This document shows, one piece after another, positions 8,144-17,413 of a stretch of DNA of 64,000 nucleotides. Each line of letters opens with the position of its first letter. The stretch's first letter is position 1. The notes below the pieces were generated by a model. The model saw nothing but the letters and a program-made list of their open reading frames with translations, searched no databases and had not been told where the DNA came from. A program made the translations under genes and the position numbers. This DNA comes from Paenibacillus cremeus (GTDB lineage: Bacteria > Bacillota > Bacilli > Paenibacillales > NBRC-103111), in the NCBI RefSeq assembly GCF_007786445.1, contig NZ_VNJI01000034.1, positions 1-64,000 of the forward strand. The letters run 5' to 3'.

Positions 8144-8194
8144 CCCTTTTCCTCCTGTAGAAGCTTAACAATTAACCATTTTACCTAACATAAA

Positions 8195-8223
8195 TCATTA
8201 ATCTCAGCTTCCCTATCTGTCAA
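8195..8223 (-). promoter_or_regulatory. Promoter of the LacI-family gene
   Basis: Minus strand TTGACA (8218-8223), 17-bp spacer, TAATGA (8195-8200), about 50 bp before the start codon. The first ACCTAACA motif (8183-8190) covers the expected transcription start, consistent with autoregulation. Confidence 0.65.
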
Positions 8224-8235
8224 GAAAAAAAGCGG

Positions 8236-8264
8236 TTGACAACGACTTCCCTTTCTTCTAAGTT
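8236..8264 (+). promoter_or_regulatory. Promoter of the glycosidase gene
   Basis: Plus strand TTGACA (8236-8241), 17-bp spacer, TAAGTT (8259-8264). It lies back to back with the lacI promoter, and two ACCTAACA motifs follow within 40 bp. Confidence 0.6.
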
Positions 8265-8330
8265 GACTTCAGAAAACAACAAGGAACCTAACAAACCTAA
8301 CAAATCATCCATCAATGGAGGCGCTGCCTG

Positions 8331-11300
8331 ATGAGCTTGCTCTTATTTTACGATGAAGCATTTCCTTACTCCGGGGTTCGTCCGAACGCCCCTCAACTAG
8401 AGGCGCTGGCTTCCATTTTTCGTATCGTGAATGCCGATGGCCTGCAAGAAGCTTTGAGCTCGGAAGATCATACGGGATTGGCTATGCTCCATGGGTCTTA
8501 TTTCCCCAAAGCAGCGTGGGCTTCCATCCTCAAGCATGTTCGCCATGGCGGAGGCCTTCTGCATGCTGGAGGCGCTCCGTTCAAATGCCCGGTTGTGCGT
8601 AAAAATGGAGTCTGGACGCCGGAACGGGAGCAAACCGCTTACCACCAGCAGCTCCATATCCATGAGGCGATGAAGGTGGACCCCGCACCGATTCGATCAT
8701 TGAAAGCCTCCACGCAAATCCCTTTATTGCAAAATCAAGAGCGACTGTTCACTCCTGCTCCAACTTATAGCTTGATTCTGCATGTGACCCGCGTCAGCGA
8801 TCATCCCGAGCAATGCGGCTCCGGCGGACCGATGGACGCGCACCTGTATCCCTTGCTCAAAGGCATCTCAGCTGAAGGCAGGGAAGTGGCCGCTCCCGTG
8901 GTGCTGCTCGAGCATACGAAAGGTCCTTTCGCAGGCGGACGCTGGCTGTTCATAAACCAGGAGCTGGACGAGGCATTCTGGAAAGACGGCGGAGTTTCAT
9001 TGCTGCAGGAGCTTTCGGAGTTTACCGGTCGCGGTGTAACGGAAATGTGGGTGAAGCCGAATTACGCATCTTACTTTCCCGGAGAACGACCTGCGCTTAC
9101 CGTGCAGCTGCAAGCTTTAAACAAGTCCGCATTCGGACAGGCATGGATGCTAGAGCTAAGCTTGCGCAAGAAGGCTGACGGTTCTACACTATGGTCCACT
9201 GCACTGGAGCTAAAAGCCGATCGGGACATTCATTTCACGCGGATTTCCGTACCCGTTGAGCTGGAAAAAGGATACTACGAGCTGGCTGGTACAGTATCAT
9301 CCGCATCCGGGGAAGTGCGTCAGCTCACGCAAGGCTTCTGGGGCTTTGACGATGAGCTTCTAGGCGAAGGCGAGTTCCTGGCTTGCGACCGCGACTACTT
9401 CCACAAACAGGGCAAGCCGCTGCCCGTCGTCGGGATGACCTATATGACGTCCGACGTCGCACGCCGCTTCCTGCACCTGCCGAACGTATCCGTATGGGAA
9501 AAAGACATGGCCCAAATGAAAAAGGCCGGCATCAACCTGATTCGCACCGGCATCTGGACAGCATGGAGGACGATCATGTTTATCGACGGACATCCGAATG
9601 AGGATATTCTTCGTGCCATTGACGCCTTTATCCTGACAGCCAAACGACATGAGCTGGAAGTGACCTTCAACTTTTTCGCCTTCACCCCGGAAGCTTGGGA
9701 CGGCGTGAACCCGTACTTGGACCCGCGCAGCGTGGAAGCGCAAAAACGATTCATCGCTGCTGTAGTTTCCCGTCATCGCGATACGAAAAACGTTCATTGG
9801 GACTTAATTAATGAGCCTTCCATGTTCGATCCGAAACGGATTTTTAAAGGACCGCGCTCTGCTCAGGACCCTTTTGAACGCCAAGCGTTCCAGCAGTGGA
9901 TTCGGCAGCGTCACGCCACAATAGAGGAGCTGCAGGAGCGATGGAATATGACGCCGGACCAGCTTCCGGATTATGACGCCGTAAGGATGCCGGAGCAGGA
10001 AGACATCAACCTTCATATAGAGGATATGGCCAAAGCGAAAAAAGGCAGCCTATGGCTCGATTACACCTTATTCACAATGGAGATGCACAACCAATGGGCG
10101 CGCGAGCTGACGGCTACGATCCATGCGATACAGCCGATGCAGCTTGTGACCGTTGGCCAGGACGAAGGGCTCGGAGCGCAGCGTCCTTCACCGCTTTTTT
10201 ATGCGGAAGCGGTCGATTACACAACGGTCCACTCCTGGTGGAAAAATGATGAGCTGGTTTGGGACGGGATTTTTGCAAAAGCGCCGAATAAGCCGTGCCT
10301 GGTACAGGAAACCGGCATCATGTACGTCGAAACGCCCGATGGCCGGGCGAAACGGTCAGAGACGGAGCTTCGCAACATGCTGGAGCGCAAGTATGCGTAT
10401 TCCTTCTCTACCGGCGGTGCGGGCGCCGTGCAGTGGATATGGAATACGAACTTCTATATGGACAACGTGAATGAGTCCAACATCGGCGCCCTGCGCGCGG
10501 ATGGAACGGAAAAGCCGGAGGCCGACGTTTCTTACGACTTCGGCCGCTTCATGAAGGAAGCCGCCTCGATCTTTGAAGGAAGGAAGCTGGAAGAAGTAGC
10601 GGCGATATTCCCTTATTCGAACGACTTCTCCAACCGGAAGCTGGCCTTTGATGCCACCACACGGATGACGCGCGTGCTTAGCTATCAAATGAACGTCCCT
10701 TTTCGTGCCTTGAGCGAATACGAGCTAAGCGCATTGGGAGATGACAGCGGCCGAGCTGAAACCCAGCCGAAGCTGATCCTCGTACCGAGCGCTCACAATT
10801 TCAGCGACGAAGCTATGGACCGGCTGCTAGCCTATGTTCGCCATTCGGGAGCTGCGCTGCTTATGACGGGTCCGGTCAGCCTGGACGCCTATTGGCAGCC
10901 GGTCCAGCGGCTGGCCGATCTTGTAGGTCCTACCCAGCTAGGCAACTTGCTGCGCGAGGAAACGCTGGAGCTGCAAGGCCGCTCCATGCCGGTCTCGTTC
11001 GGCGCTCGACGCATCGCCGAGCTTGTGAAAGAGCTGCCGGCCGGCTCCGCAGGGCGAGCCGCCGAAGTGATGCTTGCCCCGCTGGGCCAGGGCAAGCTGA
11101 TCTGGTGCCCGCTGCCGATTGAGCTAAGCGAGAACACGGACACGATCCGTGCCGTGTACGAGTTCTCGTTGGCCCAAGCGGGCGTAGCACCAGAGCTGCA
11201 ATGGCTGCAAGGAGGCAGCCATGCCGGGGTGTACGGCCGGAAGCTGAGCTTCGCTTCCGGCGCGCTGTACGTCTTCGTGTCGGAGTATGGCTGCGACACG

Positions 11301-11444
11301 GCGGTCAAGGTGTGCGACCCCGCAACGGGCCGCACCTATGCGTTCGAACTGCCCAGCGAGCGCTCGGTGCTGTTTACAGTCGATAGCGCAGGCAAGCTGT
11401 TAACCGTATACCGGCCTGAGCAAGTACAGGTTGAAGTCAGCTAA
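8331..11444 (+). CDS. Large clan GH-A glycoside hydrolase (beta-galactosidase-like)
   Basis: A 1037-aa protein without signal peptide, so probably cytoplasmic. An N-terminal region (1-340) holds a glutamine-amidotransferase-like segment (GGGLLHAGGAPFKCP) and beta-sandwich sequence. A TIM barrel (about 365-750) follows with NVHWDLINEPS giving the acid/base Glu495 and KPCLVQETGIMY giving the nucleophile Glu660. Residues 760-900 look like the trimerisation/amidotransferase-like domain of GH42 enzymes, and a beta domain ends the chain. The NEP motif on strand 4 and Glu on strand 7 are the clan GH-A pattern; the exact family and sugar are not certain. Ribosome-binding site GGAGG 9 nt before the ATG. 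Probably controlled by the divergent LacI regulator. Confidence 0.85.
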   Translation: MSLLLFYDEAFPYSGVRPNAPQLEALASIFRIVNADGLQEALSSEDHTGLAMLHGSYFPKAAWASILKHVRHGGGLLHAGGAPFKCPVVRKNGVWTPEREQTAYHQQLHIHEAMKVDPAPIRSLKASTQIPLLQNQERLFTPAPTYSLILHVTRVSDHPEQCGSGGPMDAHLYPLLKGISAEGREVAAPVVLLEHTKGPFAGGRWLFINQELDEAFWKDGGVSLLQELSEFTGRGVTEMWVKPNYASYFPGERPALTVQLQALNKSAFGQAWMLELSLRKKADGSTLWSTALELKADRDIHFTRISVPVELEKGYYELAGTVSSASGEVRQLTQGFWGFDDELLGEGEFLACDRDYFHKQGKPLPVVGMTYMTSDVARRFLHLPNVSVWEKDMAQMKKAGINLIRTGIWTAWRTIMFIDGHPNEDILRAIDAFILTAKRHELEVTFNFFAFTPEAWDGVNPYLDPRSVEAQKRFIAAVVSRHRDTKNVHWDLINEPSMFDPKRIFKGPRSAQDPFERQAFQQWIRQRHATIEELQERWNMTPDQLPDYDAVRMPEQEDINLHIEDMAKAKKGSLWLDYTLFTMEMHNQWARELTATIHAIQPMQLVTVGQDEGLGAQRPSPLFYAEAVDYTTVHSWWKNDELVWDGIFAKAPNKPCLVQETGIMYVETPDGRAKRSETELRNMLERKYAYSFSTGGAGAVQWIWNTNFYMDNVNESNIGALRADGTEKPEADVSYDFGRFMKEAASIFEGRKLEEVAAIFPYSNDFSNRKLAFDATTRMTRVLSYQMNVPFRALSEYELSALGDDSGRAETQPKLILVPSAHNFSDEAMDRLLAYVRHSGAALLMTGPVSLDAYWQPVQRLADLVGPTQLGNLLREETLELQGRSMPVSFGARRIAELVKELPAGSAGRAAEVMLAPLGQGKLIWCPLPIELSENTDTIRAVYEFSLAQAGVAPELQWLQGGSHAGVYGRKLSFASGALYVFVSEYGCDTAVKVCDPATGRTYAFELPSERSVLFTVDSAGKLLTVYRPEQVQVEVS

Positions 11445-11467
11445 TTCGCCTTTTTGTGCTGCTGGGC

Positions 11468-11514
11468 AAAAAAAGAAGCCGGTGACATCCTCGAAGGGAT
11501 GTTCCCGGCTTCTT
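11468..11514 (-). terminator. Terminator of the MacAB-like/surface-protein operon
   Basis: Stem 11473-11482 with 11505-11514 plus an inner 5-bp helix, followed on the minus strand by seven T (complement of 11468-11474). It sits between the convergent glycosidase gene and the surface protein; on the plus strand there is only a short T-run. Confidence 0.85.
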
Positions 11515-11531
11515 TCCGTTGGGCTATGGCA

Positions 11532-13715
11532 TTACTGCTGCAGCTTGGCAATCAAGCGCTTGGCGGTACCGTTAGCCGTTGTAATGTCTTCATATACGTT
11601 GACTGTGAGCGGATAATCAAACTGCTCGGCCTTGACGCTCGAGAAGTTAATGGATTGCAGACCGCTAATCAGCTTATTCGTCCCTTGCAAGGTTTGAACG
11701 GAGTTACCAAGCACGATGCCGTTGGAGTCCACCAGTTCAAATTCCATTGTAGAGAACGAGTCGTCTACCAAGACCGTAGTATCCTTCTTGATATCCAGGC
11801 TCAGCTTTAATTTGTACGAGTACGTACCGCCGCTGTACGTCGAACCCAGATTCCAATCTTGGATATTTACTGTATAAGGATAGAACGAAGCCATTTTGCC
11901 AAGTACACTAGCTGCGTCATCATCCGTCGAATGGACTGCAACTTGAACCGCGGAAATTGGAAGCTTCAGCAGGCTCGAAGACGTAGGCTCCAGAATGCTC
12001 AGCTTGAACGTGCCTTTCGCCGTTGGCGGCATCAGATAAGCATAGCTGTACACATAAGCGGACTGCGGAATCAGCTGCTTCAGCGTCGTCGTTTGACGTG
12101 CACCAGGATAAGACGTACCGGTATCATCCTGAAGCTCGGTATCAAACGTCGGCAGATCCAGCGTTTCTTGACTGTTGTTCATAAATTTAAACTTGGCAAC
12201 CACGGTTTGATAGCCGTTATCCGGATTGGTATGCGCGTTGATTTCCACGAGCGAAACGTCCAGCTTCGGATCAATCGTTTTATTGTCCGTCTTGAAGACG
12301 AACGGTGTGCCCAGCTCATAGGAGCTGCCCGATGGCGCTACCCCTGTGCTAGCCGTTAAGCCTGCATCAAGATTGACCGCCATGACCGGAATCGTAGTCG
12401 TCAACCCGGATTGCGAGCTCGACTGCGAACTGCTGGAAGTGCCCGTCGTGGACCCTGTCGTTCCACTAGTTGAACTGGAGGAAGACGAGGCGCTAGATAC
12501 TGCGGTAGACGATTTTTGCTCGGATACGTAGAATTCATAAGCACCGGAAACCACTTCATCCGGAAGCTCGACGACAAATTGGTAAGAGGTCGTTTTGCCG
12601 GCCGAGGTGTACTTATCCGTGTCTTTAACTACGGTCTCGGTAGCGAGCGAGATTTGCTGGTCTTTCGAGACCAACATCCCTGCCAGTACTGGATTGGCTA
12701 CTGTACGCTTCCCGTCATTATGCAGGGTTGCCGTGACCAGCGCTTGGCGCTTGCCGGACTGATTCATCTCTTCGGCTTTATCAACGACCAGCGTAACACC
12801 TTCACGGCCTTGGCTGTTAAAGGAAGCCTTATCACCCACATTGACCATTGTGAACAGCGACTGCAAATCGATCGTGCCGAGGTTGGTACCATCAGTTTTG
12901 TTCATGTCGAGCTTGAGTGTCTGCAGGTCCGGCTGGGTATCCAGCATCGTCGTCAGCAGCACGCGATAAGTCGATACGCCGTCCGATTGCACGGATTCTG
13001 CATTGGCAGCTTTCAGTGCGAAGGTATGGTTTGCACCGTCCTTCAGCACATAGGCCAGGCTCGTCGGATTCCAAGAATCCGTTCCGGACACCTTCACCTT
13101 GGTATCCAAGGTAATTTTATACTGGTCATCGGTTGGCACGGCAAAAGCATTCACCGCTTGCACCGACACAAAGGTATTGCCTGTAAACGTAGGGTCCGCA
13201 TCGGTCAGGTTAAACACGAATTGGTGGTCGGTCTGCAGGAAGGACATCGCCTTCTGTACCGAGAGTGCACCCATATCCTGGTTTCCGCTGCCGCGGTTGA
13301 AGAAGTCGACACTCAATTGGTCTGCCGTCAGCCCCGGTGCTACCTTCGCGATAAACGAGAAGGATTGGGCCGAGTGGCCGGCAACGACGGCGTTCGCTTT
13401 TTCGCTCAGCTGGGCGTAGTAGGCTCTTCCATCGGTCGTTACAACTTGTACGCCGTATTGATTGAAGTCAACGCTGGCGTCGCTGTCATTGTTCAGCATG
13501 ACGCGGAACTGCATCGTCTGGCTGCTGGTGCCCTTGGATAGAGCTACCTCCTCCAGCGTAAAATATACTGAATTGTTAAGGAATACCCCTTCTTTGCCCG
13601 CATAGGTAATACCGGGAACGACATTGTACAACAGCATGGCGATGAGCGTAAAAACGAGTGCAATAGCAGGATACTTCATCCGTCTATCGGATTTGTGGCT
13701 GAATGGCATTTTCAA
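11532..13715 (-). CDS. Exported 727-aa surface protein of unknown function, last gene of a MacAB-like operon
   Basis: TTG start at 13713-13715, 8 nt after AAGGAGG; the frame runs on to 13841 without a better site. One membrane anchor or uncleaved signal follows a basic start (YPAIALVFTLIAMLLYNVVPG). The rest is beta-rich: domains at about 60-180, 190-330 and 335-430 with pattern FRVMLNNDSDASVDF..YGVQVVTTDGRAY and VTATLHNDGKRTVANPVL. A Ser/Thr-rich linker lies at about 430-475, and two further beta domains resemble the first (VVAKFKFMNNSQETLDLPTF). These look like repeated Ig-like/DUF4352-type modules that handle extracellular ligands. It follows the permease by 52 nt with no terminator between. 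Probably works outside the membrane with the exporter; the role is unknown. Confidence 0.75.
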   Translation of the reverse strand: MKMPFSHKSDRRMKYPAIALVFTLIAMLLYNVVPGITYAGKEGVFLNNSVYFTLEEVALSKGTSSQTMQFRVMLNNDSDASVDFNQYGVQVVTTDGRAYYAQLSEKANAVVAGHSAQSFSFIAKVAPGLTADQLSVDFFNRGSGNQDMGALSVQKAMSFLQTDHQFVFNLTDADPTFTGNTFVSVQAVNAFAVPTDDQYKITLDTKVKVSGTDSWNPTSLAYVLKDGANHTFALKAANAESVQSDGVSTYRVLLTTMLDTQPDLQTLKLDMNKTDGTNLGTIDLQSLFTMVNVGDKASFNSQGREGVTLVVDKAEEMNQSGKRQALVTATLHNDGKRTVANPVLAGMLVSKDQQISLATETVVKDTDKYTSAGKTTSYQFVVELPDEVVSGAYEFYVSEQKSSTAVSSASSSSSSTSGTTGSTTGTSSSSQSSSQSGLTTTIPVMAVNLDAGLTASTGVAPSGSSYELGTPFVFKTDNKTIDPKLDVSLVEINAHTNPDNGYQTVVAKFKFMNNSQETLDLPTFDTELQDDTGTSYPGARQTTTLKQLIPQSAYVYSYAYLMPPTAKGTFKLSILEPTSSSLLKLPISAVQVAVHSTDDDAASVLGKMASFYPYTVNIQDWNLGSTYSGGTYSYKLKLSLDIKKDTTVLVDDSFSTMEFELVDSNGIVLGNSVQTLQGTNKLISGLQSINFSSVKAEQFDYPLTVNVYEDITTANGTAKRLIAKLQQ

Positions 13716-13767
13716 TGATGTTGCCTCCTTAAAAAAGTCTGACCATGCGCAGGATGCGGGTTCTAAG

Positions 13768-14943
13768 TTAGTCTGTACGAAGCGCGTCAATCGGTCGAAG
13801 CTTGGATGCTTTGTTTGCCGGATATAAACCAAACACAACACCTACGGCGACGGAGAATAAAAAGGCGTAAACACTGATGTCCCATGAAATGACCGTAAGC
13901 TGCTTCGGATTAATGCTAGGCCACAGCAGCGATAAGCCAATCCCGAGCACCAGCCCGATCAAGCCGCCCAAGCCGCTGATGACGACCGCTTCCACCAGGA
14001 ATTGCAGCAAAATGTTGCGCCGCTTGGCCCCAATCGATTTACGAATCCCAATCTCCCGGGTCCGTTCCGTGACCGTCACGAGCATGATGTTCATAATCCC
14101 GATGCCTCCGACAAGGAGCGAGATGCAGGCTACGCTGACCAGCTGGCCGGTAAGGGTACTCGATGCTTCGGTTCTAGCCTGGACCAGGGAATCCTGATTC
14201 TGAACCCGGAAGCCGTTCGAGCTCTTAAACTCCGTCGTTAAATAGTTCGTAAAGGTCGTCTGGGCTTTGGTGATATCGTCTTTACTTGCTGCTTCAATAT
14301 AGGTCGTGCGAATGTTACCCATGCCTAACTGTCTTTGGGCGGTTGGCAGCGGTACGATGATCGATTCGTCCACCGACGCTCCGCCCATCGCGCTGCCCTT
14401 GGTTTTCAAGGTGCCGATGACGGTAAATTCATACCCTTTGATATTGATTTTTTGATCGATCGGGTTGACCTTGCCGAACAGCTCGGAGACCACCGTGCTT
14501 CCCAGCACCGCTACGTTCGTGCGGAAATTGATATCGCCATCCGATAAGAATCGGCCGGTGGCCAGCTGGGTTTTGGTAATGTCCAGGTAGCGGTCATTCG
14601 TGCCGATCACATTGTACGATTGCTGAGTACGGTCAAATTTGACATTGTTCGAGCCGGACACCGCCGGAGCGATGTTATTAAACTCGGGAAATTCCTCGAG
14701 CTGCATCGTCTTGTCGTAATTGAGCTGTGTAGCGCGGCCCTGACCCAAAATATTAACGGTAATCAGGTTCGTACCTAGATTCTCATATTGCTTCTCGATC
14801 GCTTCCGTCGTCCCCCGACCGATCGAGACCAGGGTCACTACGGAGGCAACCCCGATAATAACACCCAGCATGGTCAAGAGCGTCCGCATCCAGCTGGCGG
14901 TGACGGTCTTGAGCGCCATGCTGATTAACTCTGAAAATTTCAT
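13768..14943 (-). CDS. MacB/FtsX-type ABC transporter permease
   Basis: A 391-aa permease: membrane helix 1 at about 17-40 (TLLTMLGVIIGVASVVTLVSI), an extracellular MacB-type core (about 45-260), then three helices in the C-terminal FtsX domain (from SVACISLLVGGIGIMNIMLV, with the conserved TERTREIGIRKSIGAKR loop). Transporters of this type act as mechanical pumps for lipids, peptides or signal transfer and do not move substrate through a channel. It overlaps the ATPase gene by 4 bases (ATGA) and is followed by the surface protein gene. No substrate can be named. Confidence 0.93.
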   Translation of the reverse strand: MKFSELISMALKTVTASWMRTLLTMLGVIIGVASVVTLVSIGRGTTEAIEKQYENLGTNLITVNILGQGRATQLNYDKTMQLEEFPEFNNIAPAVSGSNNVKFDRTQQSYNVIGTNDRYLDITKTQLATGRFLSDGDINFRTNVAVLGSTVVSELFGKVNPIDQKINIKGYEFTVIGTLKTKGSAMGGASVDESIIVPLPTAQRQLGMGNIRTTYIEAASKDDITKAQTTFTNYLTTEFKSSNGFRVQNQDSLVQARTEASSTLTGQLVSVACISLLVGGIGIMNIMLVTVTERTREIGIRKSIGAKRRNILLQFLVEAVVISGLGGLIGLVLGIGLSLLWPSINPKQLTVISWDISVYAFLFSVAVGVVFGLYPANKASKLRPIDALRTD

Positions 14944-15665
14944 CGGTGCACCTCCGTCAGCTGCCGCTCGGATAATGCTGTACGCTCAGTGCGCCGATCT
15001 CCCACGATTTCTCCGTCACGGATCGTCACGACCCGCTTCGCATGCTCCGCAATATGCAGATCATGCGTGATCAGAATGATCGTATTGCCCGCTTCGTTGA
15101 GCTGAATCATCAGCTCGAGCACTTCTTTCCCCGTGTTCGAGTCCAGCGCCCCGGTCGGTTCGTCCGCTAGCAGAATCGCTGGTCCGATCGCCAGCGCCCG
15201 GGAGATCGCGACCCGCTGCTGCTGACCGCCGGACAGCTCGCTCGGACGATGGTGAGAGCGCTGGCCCATGCCCAGACTTTCGAGCATCGCCTGCGCGCGC
15301 TCCCGCCGTTCTTTCCTCGAAATGCCGGCATAAATCATCGGCAGCTCCACATTCTCAATCGCCGTTAATCTCGGCAGCAGGTTGAACTGCTGGAAAATAA
15401 ATCCGATTTTCCGGTTGCGTACCTCGGCCAGCTGATCGTCCCGAAGCTTCTCCGTCGCCACGCCGTCCAGCATATAAGAGCCGGAGGTTGGGACATCGAG
15501 CAGCCCGATCGTATTCATCAGCGTGGATTTACCCGAGCCGCTGGGACCGACGATGGCGATAAATTCACCCTTCTCCACTTCAAGCGAGATACTCTTGAGA
15601 ATGGTCAATTCTTCTGCGCCGCGCTTAAAGCTTTTCACTATATTTTTCAGTTCGATCATACTCAT
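14940..15665 (-). CDS. MacB/LolD-type ABC transporter ATP-binding protein
   Basis: A 241-aa ATPase of the MacB/LolD subfamily: Walker A GPSGSGKST near residue 41, Q-loop FQQFNLLPRLTAIENV, signature LSGGQQQRVAISRA, Walker B ILLADEPTGALDS and switch His ITHDLHIAEH. AAGGAGG precedes the ATG by 10 nt. It sits 24 nt after the adaptor gene and overlaps the permease start by 4 bases, so adaptor, ATPase and permease are made together. Confidence 0.95.
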   Translation of the reverse strand: MSMIELKNIVKSFKRGAEELTILKSISLEVEKGEFIAIVGPSGSGKSTLMNTIGLLDVPTSGSYMLDGVATEKLRDDQLAEVRNRKIGFIFQQFNLLPRLTAIENVELPMIYAGISRKERRERAQAMLESLGMGQRSHHRPSELSGGQQQRVAISRALAIGPAILLADEPTGALDSNTGKEVLELMIQLNEAGNTIILITHDLHIAEHAKRVVTIRDGEIVGDRRTERTALSERQLTEVHR

Positions 15666-15689
15666 GACAGCAAGCCCTCCTTTCCGGCC

Positions 15690-17375
15690 TTATCGATTGC
15701 CTCCTCGAGTGGCACCGCCACCGCCGCCGCCCTGGAATCCGCCTCCACCTGGGAATCCGCCGCCGCCTGCCCCGCCAGCTCCTTGCTGGAATTGCTGACG
15801 AAGCTGGTCAATTTGCTGCTGCGACAGGTTGTTTTGTCTGGTGGTCGTTCCTTGAACGACAACTTGATCGCCTTCGTTCAGCCCTTCGGTAATTTCGATC
15901 ATCGTACTGCTGTTGACGCCGACCTTCACTTCTTTTTGCTCCAGCTTTCCGTCTGCGCCTTGGACTGAAACGAAATGCTTGCCGCCGCGATTTTGCACCG
16001 CTTGAATCGGCAGTGTGAGCACCTTTTGTTTATCTTGAATAATAATATCCGCGCTCGCAGTCATACCGTATTTTAATTCCGGAGAGCTTTTCATGCTAAG
16101 CACTACAGTATAGGTACTTACGCCGTTGGTCGTTGTTCCCACAGTGGAGACCTGCGTAACCTCGGCATCAAACGTTTTTCCTGAGATTGCGTCGACTCGA
16201 ACAACCGCCTTCTGTCCGGTCTTGATTTTCGGCAGATCGAGCTCATCCACGCTAATTGGAAGCTGCAGCGTATCGAGGCTGGCTACGGCGCCCAGCTTGG
16301 TTCCGCTCTCAATCGTCGTGCCGACTGGGTACGAGGTCAGGACATTTTTTTTTGGATCGGCAAAATCCGTTGAGAATACACCGTCAAACGGCGCGTATAC
16401 CTTCAAATTGTTCAGCTGGTCCGTCAAATCGGCGATCGATTTATTGGCCTGATCGATTTGCTGCTGCTTGCTCGTAATATCTTTCGATAAGCTGTCGCTG
16501 ACGATTGTCGCCAGCAGCTCGCCTGCTTTTACACTGCGGGAGTCTTTATATTCCAGCTTGCTGATGGTTCCGTTCACATTCGCGAACACCGGCGTAGTGG
16601 TCTGATATTGCGTCTTGGCTTTGGCCGTCGATTGCACCTTCAGCCCGTTCACCATGACAGCGCCCTGCACGTTCAGATCCGCATCCATCGTGCCGTCGTT
16701 ATCCACGCGAACCGTCACGCTAGCCAGCCGGTTGCCTTTCGCGTCGGCATTGGCCCCGGTCGAAATGGAATCGACTGTGCCGGTTTTCGTCAGCATAAAT
16801 CCGTCGATCGTCAGCTCAATCGTATCGCCTTTATGAAGCTGCGACACTTCCTCTTGAACGAACGGCAGCGTCACTGTGAGCGTATCCGGATTGGCGATGG
16901 TGGCAATTTTGGTCGTTTTGGAAACGGAGGTGCCTTCGCTGAGGTTCGTCGCTAAAATCAGCTTGCCGCTGACCGGAGCCAGCGTCTTTAGCGCACCTTG
17001 CTGTGACAATAGATCCTGCATATCGGACTGGTAGGTGCTTAGCTGCTGCTGGGTAGAATCCATTTTCTCCGTAATCGTCGAATCCGTCAGCTCCAGCAAG
17101 AGGTCGCCCTTCTTCACCGGCTGGTTCCGGGTTAAATTGAGCGTTTTGATGACCCCTTCCTTCGGCGGGACGATCATCTGGACATCCTGAGCCTCAAGCT
17201 GGGAGGTGCCGGTGATGGTCGAACGGAGATTGCCCCGGGTCACCTTTACGGTTTGCTGAGCGCTGGCCGTTGTTTTCTTCGCAGCAGTTTTGCCTTGATA
17301 AATATAGGCTGCTGAGCCTCCGCCTGCGGCGAGGATGGCGGCCAGCACGATAATAATCGTCTTTTTTTTGTTCAC
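15690..17375 (-). CDS. HlyD/MacA-family membrane-fusion-type adaptor with duplicated lipoyl module
   Basis: GTG start 17373-17375 follows GGGAGG by 9-10 nt; an upstream ATG lies on the ribosome-binding site itself. The 561-aa protein has an N-terminal anchor (TIIIVLAAILAAGGGSAAYIY). It then has two successive biotinyl-lipoyl plus hairpin modules (near VIKTLNLTRNQPVKKGDLLLEL at about 80 and GTISKLEYKDSRSVKAGELLATI at about 260), a beta-barrel domain (QLPISVDELDLPKIKTGQKAVV) and a membrane-proximal domain. The C-terminus is a Gly-rich tail of about 30 residues. Most MacA-like adaptors have a single lipoyl module, so the duplication is unusual. In a Gram-positive it would act at the outer face of the membrane with the MacB-like permease. 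Confidence 0.9.
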   Translation of the reverse strand: MNKKKTIIIVLAAILAAGGGSAAYIYQGKTAAKKTTASAQQTVKVTRGNLRSTITGTSQLEAQDVQMIVPPKEGVIKTLNLTRNQPVKKGDLLLELTDSTITEKMDSTQQQLSTYQSDMQDLLSQQGALKTLAPVSGKLILATNLSEGTSVSKTTKIATIANPDTLTVTLPFVQEEVSQLHKGDTIELTIDGFMLTKTGTVDSISTGANADAKGNRLASVTVRVDNDGTMDADLNVQGAVMVNGLKVQSTAKAKTQYQTTTPVFANVNGTISKLEYKDSRSVKAGELLATIVSDSLSKDITSKQQQIDQANKSIADLTDQLNNLKVYAPFDGVFSTDFADPKKNVLTSYPVGTTIESGTKLGAVASLDTLQLPISVDELDLPKIKTGQKAVVRVDAISGKTFDAEVTQVSTVGTTTNGVSTYTVVLSMKSSPELKYGMTASADIIIQDKQKVLTLPIQAVQNRGGKHFVSVQGADGKLEQKEVKVGVNSSTMIEITEGLNEGDQVVVQGTTTRQNNLSQQQIDQLRQQFQQGAGGAGGGGFPGGGGFQGGGGGGATRGGNR

Positions 17376-17413
17376 GAGTGATGTACCTCCCGACATGACT
17401 ACTGATTTCTCAT

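Larger units (their letters stand above)
8183..8302 (+). repeat. Three ACCTAACA motifs in the lacI-glycosidase space
   Basis: ACCTAACA occurs at 8183-8190, 8286-8293 and 8295-8302, all in the same direction; the last two are 9 bp apart and lie downstream of the glycosidase promoter, where a repressor would block transcription. They are not the usual LacI-family palindrome, so binding by the adjacent regulator is only a possibility. Confidence 0.4.

Noticed and set aside
12516-13541. 341-codon plus-strand frame opposite the 727-aa surface protein
   Set aside because: No ribosome-binding site, no motif, and entirely inside a gene with signal peptide, operon context and terminator.
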